From assembly GCF_001012825.1 (NCBI RefSeq), contig NZ_LCZJ02000028.1, positions 296 through 64,295 on the forward strand: a stretch of 64,000 bases of DNA. The letters are read 5' to 3'. Each line of letters starts with the position of its first letter. Position 1 is the stretch's first letter. Origin of the DNA: Paenibacillus etheri. Lineage in GTDB: Bacteria; Bacillota; Bacilli; Paenibacillales; Paenibacillaceae. The position numbers and the translations under genes were made by a program. Below are positions 10,044 through 18,901 of this stretch, piece after piece. The notes below the pieces were generated by a model. It saw nothing but the letters and a program-made list of their open reading frames with translations, searched no databases and was not told where the DNA came from.

Positions 10044-11000
10044 CTAGCGTTTACCAGGATCGTAAGGCTGACCTAATGCCTTAGGAGCAGCGGAACGACC
10101 TACAGCACCCACCAATACAATGATCGTTAATACGTAAGGAATCATGAAGATAAACTCTTGCGGAATCCCTTTAGACCACTCGAACAATTGAACATAGTTA
10201 CGGATCGCTTGGGAGAATCCGAAGAATACTGCAGCACCAAAGGCACCGAGCGGATTCCATTTACCAAAGATCATCGCAGCGATCGCGATAAAACCTTGAC
10301 CAGAAACCGTATTATGTCCAAAGGTTCCGGTTGTAGTTAGAGTGATTGTAGCACCACCGATACCAGCCAGCAATCCACTCAACATCACGCCGATATATCT
10401 CATCCGCTTCACCTTGACCCCTAAGGTGTCTGCAGCACTAGGATGTTCACCTACTGCGCGTAAACGCAGTCCAAATGGCGTCTTAAACAAAACGAAATAA
10501 ATAACAATAACCAGCACGATGGCCAGATAAGTGGTCGGATAGGAATTAAATATCCCTTCACCGATCACTGGGATTTTGGAGAGTCCAGGAATTGCAACCT
10601 TGTTAAATCCATCGATTAGCGGAGTTTCAGCAGATCCATCAAACAGCAGCTTTACCATGTAGAGCGTACTACCTGCGGCTAAAAAGTTAATAACCGTACC
10701 ACTGATCGTCTGATCCGATTTAAAGGTAATAGCTGCAACTGCATGAATTAGTGAACCAAGTACCCCGACGGCCATAGCACATAGTACGCCAATCCAAGGA
10801 GCCCATTCACCCATCCCAGCATCTTGAGCATAATAACCGCCTACTGCTGCGGCAAAAGCACCAAACATCATCAAACCTTCAAGTCCAATATTTACGACAC
10901 CGGAGCGTTCAGAGAAGATGCCGCCAAGTGAGGCAAAAATGAGCGCTGTGGAAAAAACAAGCGTTGTATTAAGCAGTTGACCTAACGTCTGCAGATCCAT
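10044..11000 (-). CDS. nupQ: Nucleoside ABC transporter permease (NupQ/BmpC-like)
   Basis: Inner permease of a BMP-type importer, 318 aa, with about eight hydrophobic segments of the BPD_transp_2 family. The conserved cytoplasmic motif LRAVGEHPSAADTLGV lies near residue 180. The ATG at 11000 directly follows the nupP stop, with AGAAGGTG upstream. It is the last gene of the lipoprotein-ATPase-permease-permease operon, which matches B. subtilis nupNOPQ (guanosine uptake) in order; the substrate here is inferred from that. Confidence 0.9.
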   Translation of the reverse strand: MDLQTLGQLLNTTLVFSTALIFASLGGIFSERSGVVNIGLEGLMMFGAFAAAVGGYYAQDAGMGEWAPWIGVLCAMAVGVLGSLIHAVAAITFKSDQTISGTVINFLAAGSTLYMVKLLFDGSAETPLIDGFNKVAIPGLSKIPVIGEGIFNSYPTTYLAIVLVIVIYFVLFKTPFGLRLRAVGEHPSAADTLGVKVKRMRYIGVMLSGLLAGIGGATITLTTTGTFGHNTVSGQGFIAIAAMIFGKWNPLGAFGAAVFFGFSQAIRNYVQLFEWSKGIPQEFIFMIPYVLTIIVLVGAVGRSAAPKALGQPYDPGKR

Positions 11001-12074
11001 CTATAACACCTTCTCTTTCTTGCGTTTGAAGTAAAAGGGCTTAAGCACCCAGCGCACAATTCCTTGTGCCGCAATAAAGAATATGATTGAACCTATAACG
11101 ATACGAATAAGCTCCGGAGGAACATCTGCAGCAAAACTCATCCCCGCAGAACCATAGGTCAACGTACCATAGAGAATCGCAGCTAGAACCACACCAAGTG
11201 GATGTGTTAAACCAAGTAGAGCTACTGCGATACCATCAAATCCATATCCTGGCGATGCCGCGAACACAGATTGATAATGGAATACACCCAGTACCTCTCC
11301 TGCTCCGGCCAACCCTGCAAATACTCCACTTATGAACATTGCTTTTACAACGTTACGACCAACATTCATCCCTGCGTACTCGGCAGCATGAGGATTGTAA
11401 CCAACAGCACGCATTTCATATCCTTGCTTAGTCTTCCATAAGTAGACATAGAAGAATACTGCTGCGGCAAAGGCAATAGCTGTTCCCCAGTGCAGACGCG
11501 CATTGTCAAATAACGAATTCAAGAACGTCATGGAAAGAGAAGCTGGAATATCCTCGGAACGATTCTGCCCCGGAAGTAACAGAAATGCTCTTACAATATA
11601 ATTCGACAAGTACAGAGCAACCCAGTTTAACATGATCGTGGTAATAACTTCATTAATTCCACGTTTGGCCTTCAAGTAGCCGGCGATACCAGCCCACAGA
11701 CCTCCGCATAAGCCCGCTATAATAACAGCAAGCGGAACTAATATGAATCCTGGCAAGGCTGCAAATTTAATGCCCACCACGGTCGCAGCTGTCATACCAA
11801 TCATTACTTGTCCATCTGCCCCGATATTAAACATCCCTGAACGGAATGCAAAGGCTACGGCTAGACCAGTGAGCATTAATGGTGTCATTTCGCGCACGGC
11901 TTCACCAAAGTTATACAAGTTACCAAATACACGTGTGAACAGTGCGGAGTAAGCAGTTATCGGATCATAACCACCCATAAGCATAACTATTGCTCCCACA
12001 AGAAAACCAAGCACGATGGCGACAAGAGGAACGATATAGCTGTCAGTTGTGAAGATTTTTTTGAACTTATTCAA
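11001..12074 (-). CDS. nupP: Nucleoside ABC transporter permease (NupP-like)
   Basis: 357 aa, about ten hydrophobic segments. The conserved loop MRAVGYNPHAAEYAGM parallels that of the second permease. The start is TTG at 12074, 8 nt after GGGGAGG, and overlaps the end of the ATPase gene by 8 nt, so translation is probably coupled. It pairs with the next gene to form the membrane channel. Confidence 0.9.
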   Translation of the reverse strand: MNKFKKIFTTDSYIVPLVAIVLGFLVGAIVMLMGGYDPITAYSALFTRVFGNLYNFGEAVREMTPLMLTGLAVAFAFRSGMFNIGADGQVMIGMTAATVVGIKFAALPGFILVPLAVIIAGLCGGLWAGIAGYLKAKRGINEVITTIMLNWVALYLSNYIVRAFLLLPGQNRSEDIPASLSMTFLNSLFDNARLHWGTAIAFAAAVFFYVYLWKTKQGYEMRAVGYNPHAAEYAGMNVGRNVVKAMFISGVFAGLAGAGEVLGVFHYQSVFAASPGYGFDGIAVALLGLTHPLGVVLAAILYGTLTYGSAGMSFAADVPPELIRIVIGSIIFFIAAQGIVRWVLKPFYFKRKKEKVL

Positions 12075-13605
12075 CTGCCTTACCTCCCCGCTTCAAGCTG
12101 CCTGCCATCATAAGACCCAGTTCCTGATCATTAGTATCCTGCGGGAACACTTCACCGACAATTTTGCCTTCATAGATAACAGCAATTCTGTCGGATACAT
12201 TCATAATCTCGTCCAATTCGAACGAAATGAGCAATACTGCTTTTCCTTGATCACGCTGAGCAATAAGCTGCTTTTGAACAAACTCAATAGCACCAACATC
12301 TAGGCCGCGTGTTGGTTGTGCTGCAATAAGTAGTGTCGGATCTTTATCTATTTCCCGAGCAATAATCGCTTTCTGTTGATTTCCGCCGGATAGGGAACGT
12401 GCTTTTGTCTGAATTGAAGGTGTACGAACATCAAATTGCTGTACAAGACCCTCTGCATACTTATCAATTACATCATTTTGCATAAAGCCGTTTTTGTTAT
12501 ATGGACTCTTATAGTAAGTTTCCAGAACCATATTTTCACTCACGGAGAAATCAAGCACCAACCCGTGCTTGTGACGGTCCTCAGGGATATGAGACACATT
12601 CATCTCCGTAATCTTACGAGGGGATAAATTAGCTATCTCGTTGCCCGACACCTTAATAGAACCAGAATCGATTTTGCGCAGACCTGTAATGGCCTGAATC
12701 AGTTCACTTTGTCCATTGCCATCTACTCCAGCTATTCCGAGAATTTCCCCGGCTTTCACATCAAAGCTAAGGCCGTCCAGCACCGAGACACCATCTTTAC
12801 TCTTGCTGTTCACATCCTTCAGCTCGAGCACAGTTTCGCCAACCTCAGGAGCTTTTTTATCTACCTTGAAGGTTACGCCGCGTCCAACCATTTTCTCAGC
12901 TAGTTCATTCGGATTAGTCTCTGCGGTGTTTACGGTATCGATTACTTTTCCGCGTCTGATAATGGTGACCCGATCAGATATTTGCATAATTTCTTTAAGC
13001 TTATGCGTAATCAGAATAATAGATTTTCCCTCTGCAACAAGCCGCTTCATAATCGCCATCAATTCAGTAATTTCTTGAGGCGTAAGTACTGCAGTCGGCT
13101 CATCAAATATGAGAATATCCGCTCCGCGGTACAGGGTCTTCATAATTTCTACCCTTTGCTGCATACCTACAGAAATGTCATGAATAACGGCATTTGGATT
13201 CACTTGCAGGCCATATTGCTCCGATAGCTTCCGAACCTGTTCCGCAGCGGATTTATAGTCAATTTTAAGACCTTTCTTCGGCTCCATCCCAAGAACAATA
13301 TTCTCGGTAACCGTAAAAGGTTCCACGAGTTTGAAATGCTGATGTACCATACCAATACCAAGCTCAATCGCTTTATTGGGATTATCAATTATAACCGGTT
13401 TCCCGTCGATTTCAATACTACCTTCGTCCGGTTGATACAATCCAAACACGATATTCATTAAGGTTGATTTACCCGCACCATTCTCACCGAGTAATGCAAG
13501 AATCTCACCCTTTTTTAAGGTCAAGCTAATGGAATCGTTAGCAACAATACCAGGAAATCGTTTTGTGATTTGCTTCAACTCTACGACAGGAGCCGCAGCA
13601 CTCAT
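12067..13605 (-). CDS. nupO: Nucleoside ABC transporter ATP-binding protein (tandem ATPase)
   Basis: 512 aa with two ATPase domains, like sugar-type RbsA/NupO proteins. The first has GENGAGKST, the signature SVGMQQRVEI and the Walker B IFDEPT. The second has a degenerate Walker A (GVDGNGQSE) and LSGGNQQKAI, a typical asymmetry of this family. The ATG at 13605 follows GAGGGTGA; the longer in-frame start at 13668 would lack a Shine-Dalgarno. It couples to two permeases and the upstream lipoprotein. Confidence 0.93.
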   Translation of the reverse strand: MSAAAPVVELKQITKRFPGIVANDSISLTLKKGEILALLGENGAGKSTLMNIVFGLYQPDEGSIEIDGKPVIIDNPNKAIELGIGMVHQHFKLVEPFTVTENIVLGMEPKKGLKIDYKSAAEQVRKLSEQYGLQVNPNAVIHDISVGMQQRVEIMKTLYRGADILIFDEPTAVLTPQEITELMAIMKRLVAEGKSIILITHKLKEIMQISDRVTIIRRGKVIDTVNTAETNPNELAEKMVGRGVTFKVDKKAPEVGETVLELKDVNSKSKDGVSVLDGLSFDVKAGEILGIAGVDGNGQSELIQAITGLRKIDSGSIKVSGNEIANLSPRKITEMNVSHIPEDRHKHGLVLDFSVSENMVLETYYKSPYNKNGFMQNDVIDKYAEGLVQQFDVRTPSIQTKARSLSGGNQQKAIIAREIDKDPTLLIAAQPTRGLDVGAIEFVQKQLIAQRDQGKAVLLISFELDEIMNVSDRIAVIYEGKIVGEVFPQDTNDQELGLMMAGSLKRGGKAVE

Positions 13606-13710
13606 GGAATCACCCTCATCACAGAATATATAACTACCATGCAAACACGGTTGTACCGCCCTTTTCAAGACGGTATAACTGTGTCCAACTTATCATAACC
13701 AGTGCTTTAA

Positions 13711-13750
13711 CAAAGAATAAGGCCAGCGCATAACCGGCCTTATTTCTTTG
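13711..13750 (-). other. Hairpin between the bmp lipoprotein gene and nupO
   Basis: CAAAGAATAAGGCC pairs with GGCCTTATTTCTTTG (one bulge), with an 11-nt loop. T-rich sequence is within the 3' arm, but no separate T-run follows. It is well placed as an attenuator or processing site keeping the lipoprotein mRNA more abundant than the rest of the operon. Confidence 0.65.
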
Positions 13751-13785
13751 TTGCTTATTGTAATCCGATAAATAAAAGGGAGATC

Positions 13786-14841
13786 TTACTCAGTAGGAAC
13801 TTTAATTGTTCCATCAATGATTTGTTTTTTGTAATCTTCAACTTTAGCCAAGATCTCTTCAGAAACGTTAACTTTAGATGTATCAGAGATACCTACACCA
13901 TTGTCTTTCAAACCAAGAACAGTTGTAGTACCACCTTTGAAAGTACCATCGATTACTTCTTTGGAAACCTTCTTAACAGCTTCGTCAACACGTTTGATCA
14001 TGGAAGTCAAAGTTACGTCCGTACCAAACTCAATGGATTGGTCTTTGTCTACACCGATAACCCATACTTTGGCACCGCCAGCTTTGTTACGGGATTTAGC
14101 TTCGTTAAATACGCCATTTCCTGTTGCACCAGCTGCAGGGAAGATGATGTCATTACCATCGTTATACAATGTAGCTGCAAGAGATTTACCAGTATCTGGT
14201 TTGTCATATGCGCCTGCATAAGTAATTGTAACTTTAGCGTCAGGGTTAACTGCTGTTACACCAGCTTTGAAACCAACTTCAAAACGTTTGATTACTGGGC
14301 TTTCCATACCGCCAATAAAAGCTACTTTGTTAGTTTTTGTAGTCAAACCAGCAACCACACCAACCAAGAAGGAACCTTCGTTCTCAGAGAAAGTAACGGA
14401 TGCTACGTTAGGAGCATCTACAACGCTATCGATAATTGCCAAGTTAGCATTTGCGTTCTCACCAGCAACCTTTTTAATTGCGTCGCCAAGATCAAAACCA
14501 ATACCCCAAGTCAAGTTGTAGCCATCTTTAACGAATTGGTTAAGGTTTGGCTCATAGTCAGCGTTGGATTTACTTTGCAAATATTTAACGGAAGAACCTG
14601 TTTCTTTTTCAAGAGCTTGTAGTGCTTCCCATGCGGATTGGTTAAACGATTTATCGTTTACGCCACCGATGTCAGTAACCATACCAAATTTGAAATCAGA
14701 TTTTGCGGCATTTGTTCCGCCATTTGTTCCTGCATTAGTCTCGCCATTTGCAGCATTCTTAGCGTTGTTGTTTCCGCAACCGGCCAATACTACTGTGAAC
14801 GCCAGCAACATTACAAGAGATAGCTTGAAAACTTTTTTCAT
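13786..14841 (-). CDS. nupN: BMP-family nucleoside-binding lipoprotein
   Basis: Extracellular substrate-binding subunit. The signal peptide ends in a lipobox LAGC (Cys at residue ~22), followed by an Asn/Gly/Thr-rich linker. The BMP fold starts at FKFGMVTDIGGVNDKSFNQ, characteristic of purine-nucleoside-binding BmpA/PnrA/NupN proteins. 351 aa. AAGGGGGATC precedes the ATG at 14841. It is the promoter-proximal gene of the importer operon. Confidence 0.93.
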   Translation of the reverse strand: MKKVFKLSLVMLLAFTVVLAGCGNNNAKNAANGETNAGTNGGTNAAKSDFKFGMVTDIGGVNDKSFNQSAWEALQALEKETGSSVKYLQSKSNADYEPNLNQFVKDGYNLTWGIGFDLGDAIKKVAGENANANLAIIDSVVDAPNVASVTFSENEGSFLVGVVAGLTTKTNKVAFIGGMESPVIKRFEVGFKAGVTAVNPDAKVTITYAGAYDKPDTGKSLAATLYNDGNDIIFPAAGATGNGVFNEAKSRNKAGGAKVWVIGVDKDQSIEFGTDVTLTSMIKRVDEAVKKVSKEVIDGTFKGGTTTVLGLKDNGVGISDTSKVNVSEEILAKVEDYKKQIIDGTIKVPTE

Positions 14842-14906
14842 TGAATGTGATCCCCCTTAAAATATTGGATGTCATCTGTGTTCTACTTGGACATTCCATA
14901 GATCAA

Positions 14907-14957
14907 ATTATAACTGCAATAAAATCTAAAATCCAGTCCATAAATGACCTCAGGTCA
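14907..14957 (-). promoter_or_regulatory. Promoter region of the nucleoside importer with a palindromic operator candidate
   Basis: TATAAT at 14912-14907 with only a weak -35 (TGGATT) 17 bp upstream. A perfect 13-bp palindrome TGACCTCAGGTCA sits at 14945-14957, about ten bases upstream of that -35, where an activator or repressor could bind. The cognate regulator is unknown. The remainder of the 14842-15148 gap holds no gene; a TATAAT at ~15009 on the plus strand may serve the thioesterase. Confidence 0.5.
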
Positions 14958-15148
14958 ATAATTATTTGTACTTTTTCGTAAGTAACCGCTTTCCATGACA
15001 TGACATGTTATAATCATGTTTGGATGATGTTAGAAAACCTTTAACTCCTCTGTATAGTATTCCAACATACTACAAATATTATTGCACACTTATGTGTTTT
15101 CTATTATTATAATTGCTTAGTATTTGCACTGAAAGGAAGTTATCAGAT

Positions 15149-15691
15149 ATGACCGATGAAAAAAATCCACAAACGATGCCGGCTTTTAAATATTGCCGTG
15201 AATCCCGTGTCTTCAAAACCGGACGCGTTTTCCCTAATGATGTTAATAATCACAAAACTTTGTTTGGCGGAAAGCTTATGAGCGGCATTGATGAAGTAGC
15301 CTCCATCTCAGCTATGCGTCATTGCCGTGCTAATGTCGTTACAGCCTCTACAGACTCTGTTGACTTCTTGAGGCCCATCCGACCTACAGACTCCGTATGC
15401 TTCGAATCCTTCGTTTCTTGGACCGGACGCACAAGCATAGAGGTATTCGTAAAGATCATTTCAGAAAACCTATATACGGGTGAGCGCGCTGTCGCTGCCA
15501 CTTCATTCCTTACCTTTGTTGCAGTCGGAGAAGATGGTACTCCCACTCCGGTTCCTGCCATAATCCCAGAGACCGATGAGGAGAAACTGATCAGTGAATC
15601 GGCTAATGAACGTTCTGAACTACGCAAAGTAAGAAGAACCATCAGTAAAAAGCTCGCTGCCGAGCTCAATACTGTGAAGTACTGGGAATAA
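15149..15691 (+). CDS. Acyl-CoA thioesterase, hotdog fold (YkhA-like)
   Basis: Hydrolyses acyl-CoA to free acid and CoA. 180 aa. The signature FPNDVNNHKTLFGGKLMSG, then ASISAMRH and STDSVDFLRPI, match the acyl-CoA hydrolase family (B. subtilis YkhA). The ATG at 15149 has AAAGGAAG upstream. A short charged C-terminal tail follows the fold. It is monocistronic with its own terminator. Confidence 0.9.
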   Translation: MTDEKNPQTMPAFKYCRESRVFKTGRVFPNDVNNHKTLFGGKLMSGIDEVASISAMRHCRANVVTASTDSVDFLRPIRPTDSVCFESFVSWTGRTSIEVFVKIISENLYTGERAVAATSFLTFVAVGEDGTPTPVPAIIPETDEEKLISESANERSELRKVRRTISKKLAAELNTVKYWE

Positions 15692-15727
15692 CTCTGCATC
15701 AAGCGGAGTTATTCCCTCATTTTTTTA
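15684..15727 (+). terminator. Terminator of the thioesterase gene
   Basis: GGGAATAACTC with GAGTTATTCCC (11 bp) then a T-run at 15720-15727. The 5' arm contains the stop codon. Confidence 0.92.
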
Positions 15728-15773
15728 ACAGCTGAGGAATATCCTCCCCATTTTATATACTTCATACCACACA

Positions 15774-15814
15774 AAAAAGCACCGCTGCATGGGCAACCCG
15801 CAGGCGGTGCTTTT
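15774..15814 (-). terminator. Terminator of the infC-rpmI-rplT operon
   Basis: AAAAGCACCGCC pairs with GCGGTGCTTTTTT on the minus strand, ending in a T-run just past the rplT stop. Confidence 0.9.
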
Positions 15815-15831
15815 CGATTATATTACAACAC

Positions 15832-16191
15832 TTACGCGTTGATTTTTTCTTTGGCAATACCAGCCAAGGAGTTGAATGCATTAAGATCATTTACAGCCAG
15901 ATCAGCCAGCATCTTACGGTTAACTTCTACACCAGCCAATTTCAGGCCGTATACAAGCTTGCTGTAAGAAAGACCGTTCAAACGAGCTGCTGCATTAATA
16001 CGAACGATCCACAGTCTGCGGAAGTTACGTTTAGTTTGACGACGGTCGCGGTAAGCGTAAACCATCGATTTCATTACTTGTTCTTTAGCTGTTTTAAAAA
16101 TGCGGTGTTTTGAACCAAAATAACCTTTTGCCAATTTCAACACTTTTTTATGTCTACGACGAACTACAAATCCGCCCTTAACTCTTGCCAT
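15832..16191 (-). CDS. rplT: Ribosomal protein L20
   Basis: 119 aa, full length. [19 protein letters not shown], the basic N-terminal extension and the globular domain [15 protein letters not shown] are typical. L20 binds 23S rRNA early in 50S assembly and represses its own operon through the leader. Third gene after infC and rpmI. Confidence 0.98.
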   Translation of the reverse strand: MARVKGGFVVRRRHKKVLKLAKGYFGSKHRIFKTAKEQVMKSMVYAYRDRRQTKRNFRRLWIVRINAAARLNGLSYSKLVYGLKLAGVEVNRKMLADLAVNDLNAFNSLAGIAKEKINA

Positions 16192-16222
16192 ATTAATAAA
16201 CCTCCCAAAAATGTGTGATAAA

Positions 16223-16423
16223 CTATTTCAAGTTAGCCAATCCTTGTTTCAAACGTCTTACATCCCCAGGGGCCATTACTGGATTACCGTTCAGAACGCG
16301 CTTAGCGCGTTTAGATTTGTGGGACAGCAAGTGGTTTTTGTGAGCTTTGTAACGTGTTACTTTACCAGTTCCGGTAATTTTGAAGCGACCTTTCAGGCTG
16401 CTATGTGTTTTCATCTTAGGCAT
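16223..16423 (-). CDS. rpmI: Ribosomal protein L35
   Basis: 66 aa, [15 protein letters not shown] with the KRAKRVL motif. GGAGGAAACACC precedes the ATG at 16423. Longer in-frame starts are upstream of this Shine-Dalgarno and not credible. Confidence 0.98.
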   Translation of the reverse strand: MPKMKTHSSLKGRFKITGTGKVTRYKAHKNHLLSHKSKRAKRVLNGNPVMAPGDVRRLKQGLANLK

Positions 16424-16483
16424 GGTGTTTCCTCCTTGAATATTATGCGGCGCCAAATTGCAGGTAAGCAAGTGACTCCAGTT

Positions 16484-16996
16484 TTATTGGGCTTTAGGAG
16501 CCAAAATCATAATCATGCTGCGGCCTTCCAGCTTAGGCTGGCGCTCAACAACAGATATATCAGCCACTTCGTTCTTAACACGCTCGAGGATTTTCTGGCC
16601 GATATTCGCATGTGTAATCTCACGTCCGCGGAAACGTACGGAGCACTTTACTTTATCGCCTTCACCCAAGAACTTGATCACATTGCGGAACTTGGTTTGA
16701 TAATCATGTTCCTCAATGTTAGCACGGAACCAGACTTCCTTGATATCAACGATCTTCTGGTTCTTACGGGCTTCCTTCTCTTTCTTCTGCGTTTCATAAC
16801 GGAACTTGCCGTAATCCATGATGCGGCATACCGGCGGCTTAGCCTGGGGTGCTACATTGACTAAATCTAGATTAAGATCGATCGCCATTTGCAACGCTTC
16901 GCGGATCGGTTTAATTCCGATTTGTTCACCTTCCGCACCAACCAACCGTACCTCTTTGGCCCGAATTTCATCATTGATCATATGTTCCTTACTGAT
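16484..16996 (-). CDS. infC: Translation initiation factor IF-3, probable AUC start
   Basis: IF3 binds 30S and checks the start codon. The N-domain NDEIRAKEVRLV, linker and C-domain (VRFRGREITHANIGQ) are complete. An ATG exists at 16981, but the frame continues upstream as I-S-K-E-H-M-I-N-D, matching the IF3 N-terminus of Bacillus. The strong GGAGG at 17010-17006 lies 9 nt before an ATC codon at 16996, while the ATG has only AAGGA 4 nt away. I therefore place the start at ATC (170 aa). Rare start codons are a known feature of infC and allow autoregulation. Confidence 0.88.
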   Translation of the reverse strand: MSKEHMINDEIRAKEVRLVGAEGEQIGIKPIREALQMAIDLNLDLVNVAPQAKPPVCRIMDYGKFRYETQKKEKEARKNQKIVDIKEVWFRANIEEHDYQTKFRNVIKFLGEGDKVKCSVRFRGREITHANIGQKILERVKNEVADISVVERQPKLEGRSMIMILAPKAQ

Positions 16997-17010
16997 AACT
17001 CTCCACCTCC

Positions 17011-17198
17011 GGATCTTTTTAACAAATATACTGCCTTACTCCATAAAAAAGGGGTGCCGGTAACACCCGACACCCCGTGTTTGATCAACGTTCATGAACA
17101 TTAACATTCATAAAGCATTGAGATCAAAACCAGCTGGCGAATATGCCAGTCAGGTGAGAAGCAGGTGCTTCTTCTTGCAATCCCTATGATTTGCGTAC
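17011..17198 (-). promoter_or_regulatory. L20-type leader with attenuator
   Basis: A ~190-nt leader between the promoter and infC. It contains an intrinsic terminator at 17044-17076 (GGGGTGTCGG...CCGGCACCCC then TTTTTT). In low-GC Gram-positives this region binds L20 and attenuates infC-rpmI-rplT; the location and architecture match, but the L20 site itself was not folded. Confidence 0.8.
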
Positions 17199-17204
17199 TT
17201 GAAT

Positions 17205-17233
17205 ACTATACACCACTCCAAACGGAGTGTCAA
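17205..17233 (-). promoter_or_regulatory. Promoter of infC-rpmI-rplT
   Basis: TTGACA (17233-17228), 17-bp spacer, TATAGT (17210-17205). Confidence 0.92.
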
Positions 17234-17260
17234 TTCTTTTATTCAATATTCTTAGATGTC

Positions 17261-18499
17261 TTACACCTGCTTGCTTTGCACTTCTTCAAGTCTTACGACA
17301 CGCGTATGCTTGGTATGGCTCCATTGCTTGTTGTTCTGCGTGAAGAACGCATAGAACGTAATAGGATACCAAGAGATCAGGTAAATCGGGAAGAACACCA
17401 GATAAGCGTACACCTTCTTAAATTTAACCTTCTCCAAAGCCATCGCAATCCCAAAGGTCACCAGATTCAAACCGATCGCAAGGAAACCAAGCCAGACTGG
17501 CAAGCTACCGTAAATATTAGCAATATTCGGTCCGTTAAAAAGGGCCATATCCACCCACATTACCGCCGTCATTAAAAAGGTGAGCAACACAATATATACA
17601 TTTGCTCCGTAAAGCGCGAGGTCAAACTTCGTTAAGCTACGTTCTTTAATACTTTGCCAAAGTAATGGAAAAAAATAACGACGAGCTACAGTAAAGTGTC
17701 CCTGCATCCAGCGCAGACGCTGTCTTGAAGAGGCCTTGAAAGTTAGTGGCTTCTCGTCAAAAACCTTTGCATCATAATTGAACTTAGGATATACACCATG
17801 AGATGCACTGCGCATCGTAAACTCCAGATCCTCAACCAAGCTTGTAGCTCCCCAGCCCATCTCTTTAAGGAGATTAGTCTCGAAACACATTCCTGTTCCG
17901 CCAAGGAAGTTCGCCATATTCAAATTATGGCGTGAAAGTTGCCACAAACGGTTAATATACCAATACGACACACCATACGCAGCAGTAATCCAGGAATCCT
18001 CTGGATTCTTGGTATCAATATAACCTTGAATAACACGTGCTCCTGAACAAAGATCATTATTCATCTCCATTAGGAACTCAGTATGTGCCAGATTATCGGC
18101 ATCAAACATTACGACTGCGTCATATTGACGCTGCATGCCCCAAAGCTCCTTGAGCATCCATTCAATTGCATAACCTTTACCACGCAGATTCGGGTTAGTG
18201 CGGACACAAGCGTTCATTCCGTGCTCTCTAACGATGCGTGCTGTACCATCTGTACAATTGTCACAAATTACAAATACGTCAAACAGTTCTGAAGGATAGT
18301 TAAGCTGCTTCAGGTTCTCCATTAACGCGCCGACGACTTCTTCCTCGTTATGTGCAGCAACAAGTACTGCAAATGTTTTTTCTGGCTTATACTTTGTCTT
18401 TGTCTTTTTCTTGTGCAGACCAAATAACGAAAAGGTAAACTGATATACTGCGATTGCTGCCAAAATCACTTGGAGCGTAACAAACAGTGCGTCTGTCAT
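17261..18499 (-). CDS. Membrane glycosyltransferase, family 2 (processive type)
   Basis: 412 aa. One N-terminal membrane segment, then a GT-A domain (VLVAAHNEEEVV, DNCTDGT, FDADN as DxD), the ED of SLVEDLEF and the QRLRWMQG motif of processive GT2 enzymes. Three or four C-terminal membrane segments follow. This layout fits synthesis and export of a beta-linked polysaccharide (cellulose/PNAG/hyaluronan-like) or a glycolipid; the substrate is unknown. It starts with ATG at 18499. It is monocistronic and ends just before the infC promoter. Confidence 0.88.
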   Translation of the reverse strand: MTDALFVTLQVILAAIAVYQFTFSLFGLHKKKTKTKYKPEKTFAVLVAAHNEEEVVGALMENLKQLNYPSELFDVFVICDNCTDGTARIVREHGMNACVRTNPNLRGKGYAIEWMLKELWGMQRQYDAVVMFDADNLAHTEFLMEMNNDLCSGARVIQGYIDTKNPEDSWITAAYGVSYWYINRLWQLSRHNLNMANFLGGTGMCFETNLLKEMGWGATSLVEDLEFTMRSASHGVYPKFNYDAKVFDEKPLTFKASSRQRLRWMQGHFTVARRYFFPLLWQSIKERSLTKFDLALYGANVYIVLLTFLMTAVMWVDMALFNGPNIANIYGSLPVWLGFLAIGLNLVTFGIAMALEKVKFKKVYAYLVFFPIYLISWYPITFYAFFTQNNKQWSHTKHTRVVRLEEVQSKQV

Positions 18500-18901
18500 G
18501 ACCTTTTGATGCCCCCTTTTTTCACTCTCGGTGTTCTTTTTTTCTCTCTAGCTTGCTTGACGTTCCTTCTGACCCTTTTGTTGCATCCCTTAACAATAGA
18601 CCAAGAGTATTCTTATTCTAGGCAGACTTCACAATTTTTATATGTGTTGTTTAAAAGAATTGTATGGATTCCATTATTTCGGAAACTTATTTATCTCTTA
18701 CCCTTTTAAACATGTTTAGTCCGCTTGAATCATTGTACGGCGTTAGAGGCTCTAAGTCAAAACTAGCAAATTTCTAGCAAAACTGAGCTTTTCCTTGAAA
18801 TGGACTACCTTTAAAAAGTATGATTAAGACAGATCTAATGCTAAAGAACGGACTGCTCATAAGCACCTGTTATCGGTAGCCGACTGGCGGAGGGACAAGA
18901 T
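18500..18901. other. Divergent intergenic region
   Basis: No gene. It separates the minus-strand glycosyltransferase from the plus-strand PAP2 gene. A perfect 12-bp palindrome TAAACATGTTTA lies at 18707-18718. Possible promoters: minus TTGTGA-N17-AATACT near 18610-18640, and plus TTGAAA-N18-TATGAT near 18795-18825. Both are moderate matches. Confidence 0.45.

Noticed and set aside
13822-14622. 266-codon open frame opposite the bmp lipoprotein gene
   Set aside because: Same reasons: antisense shadow, no domain, no ribosome-binding site.
14842-14945. Purine riboswitch ahead of the nucleoside importer
   Set aside because: The conserved three-way-junction core letters of the xpt-type aptamer are absent.
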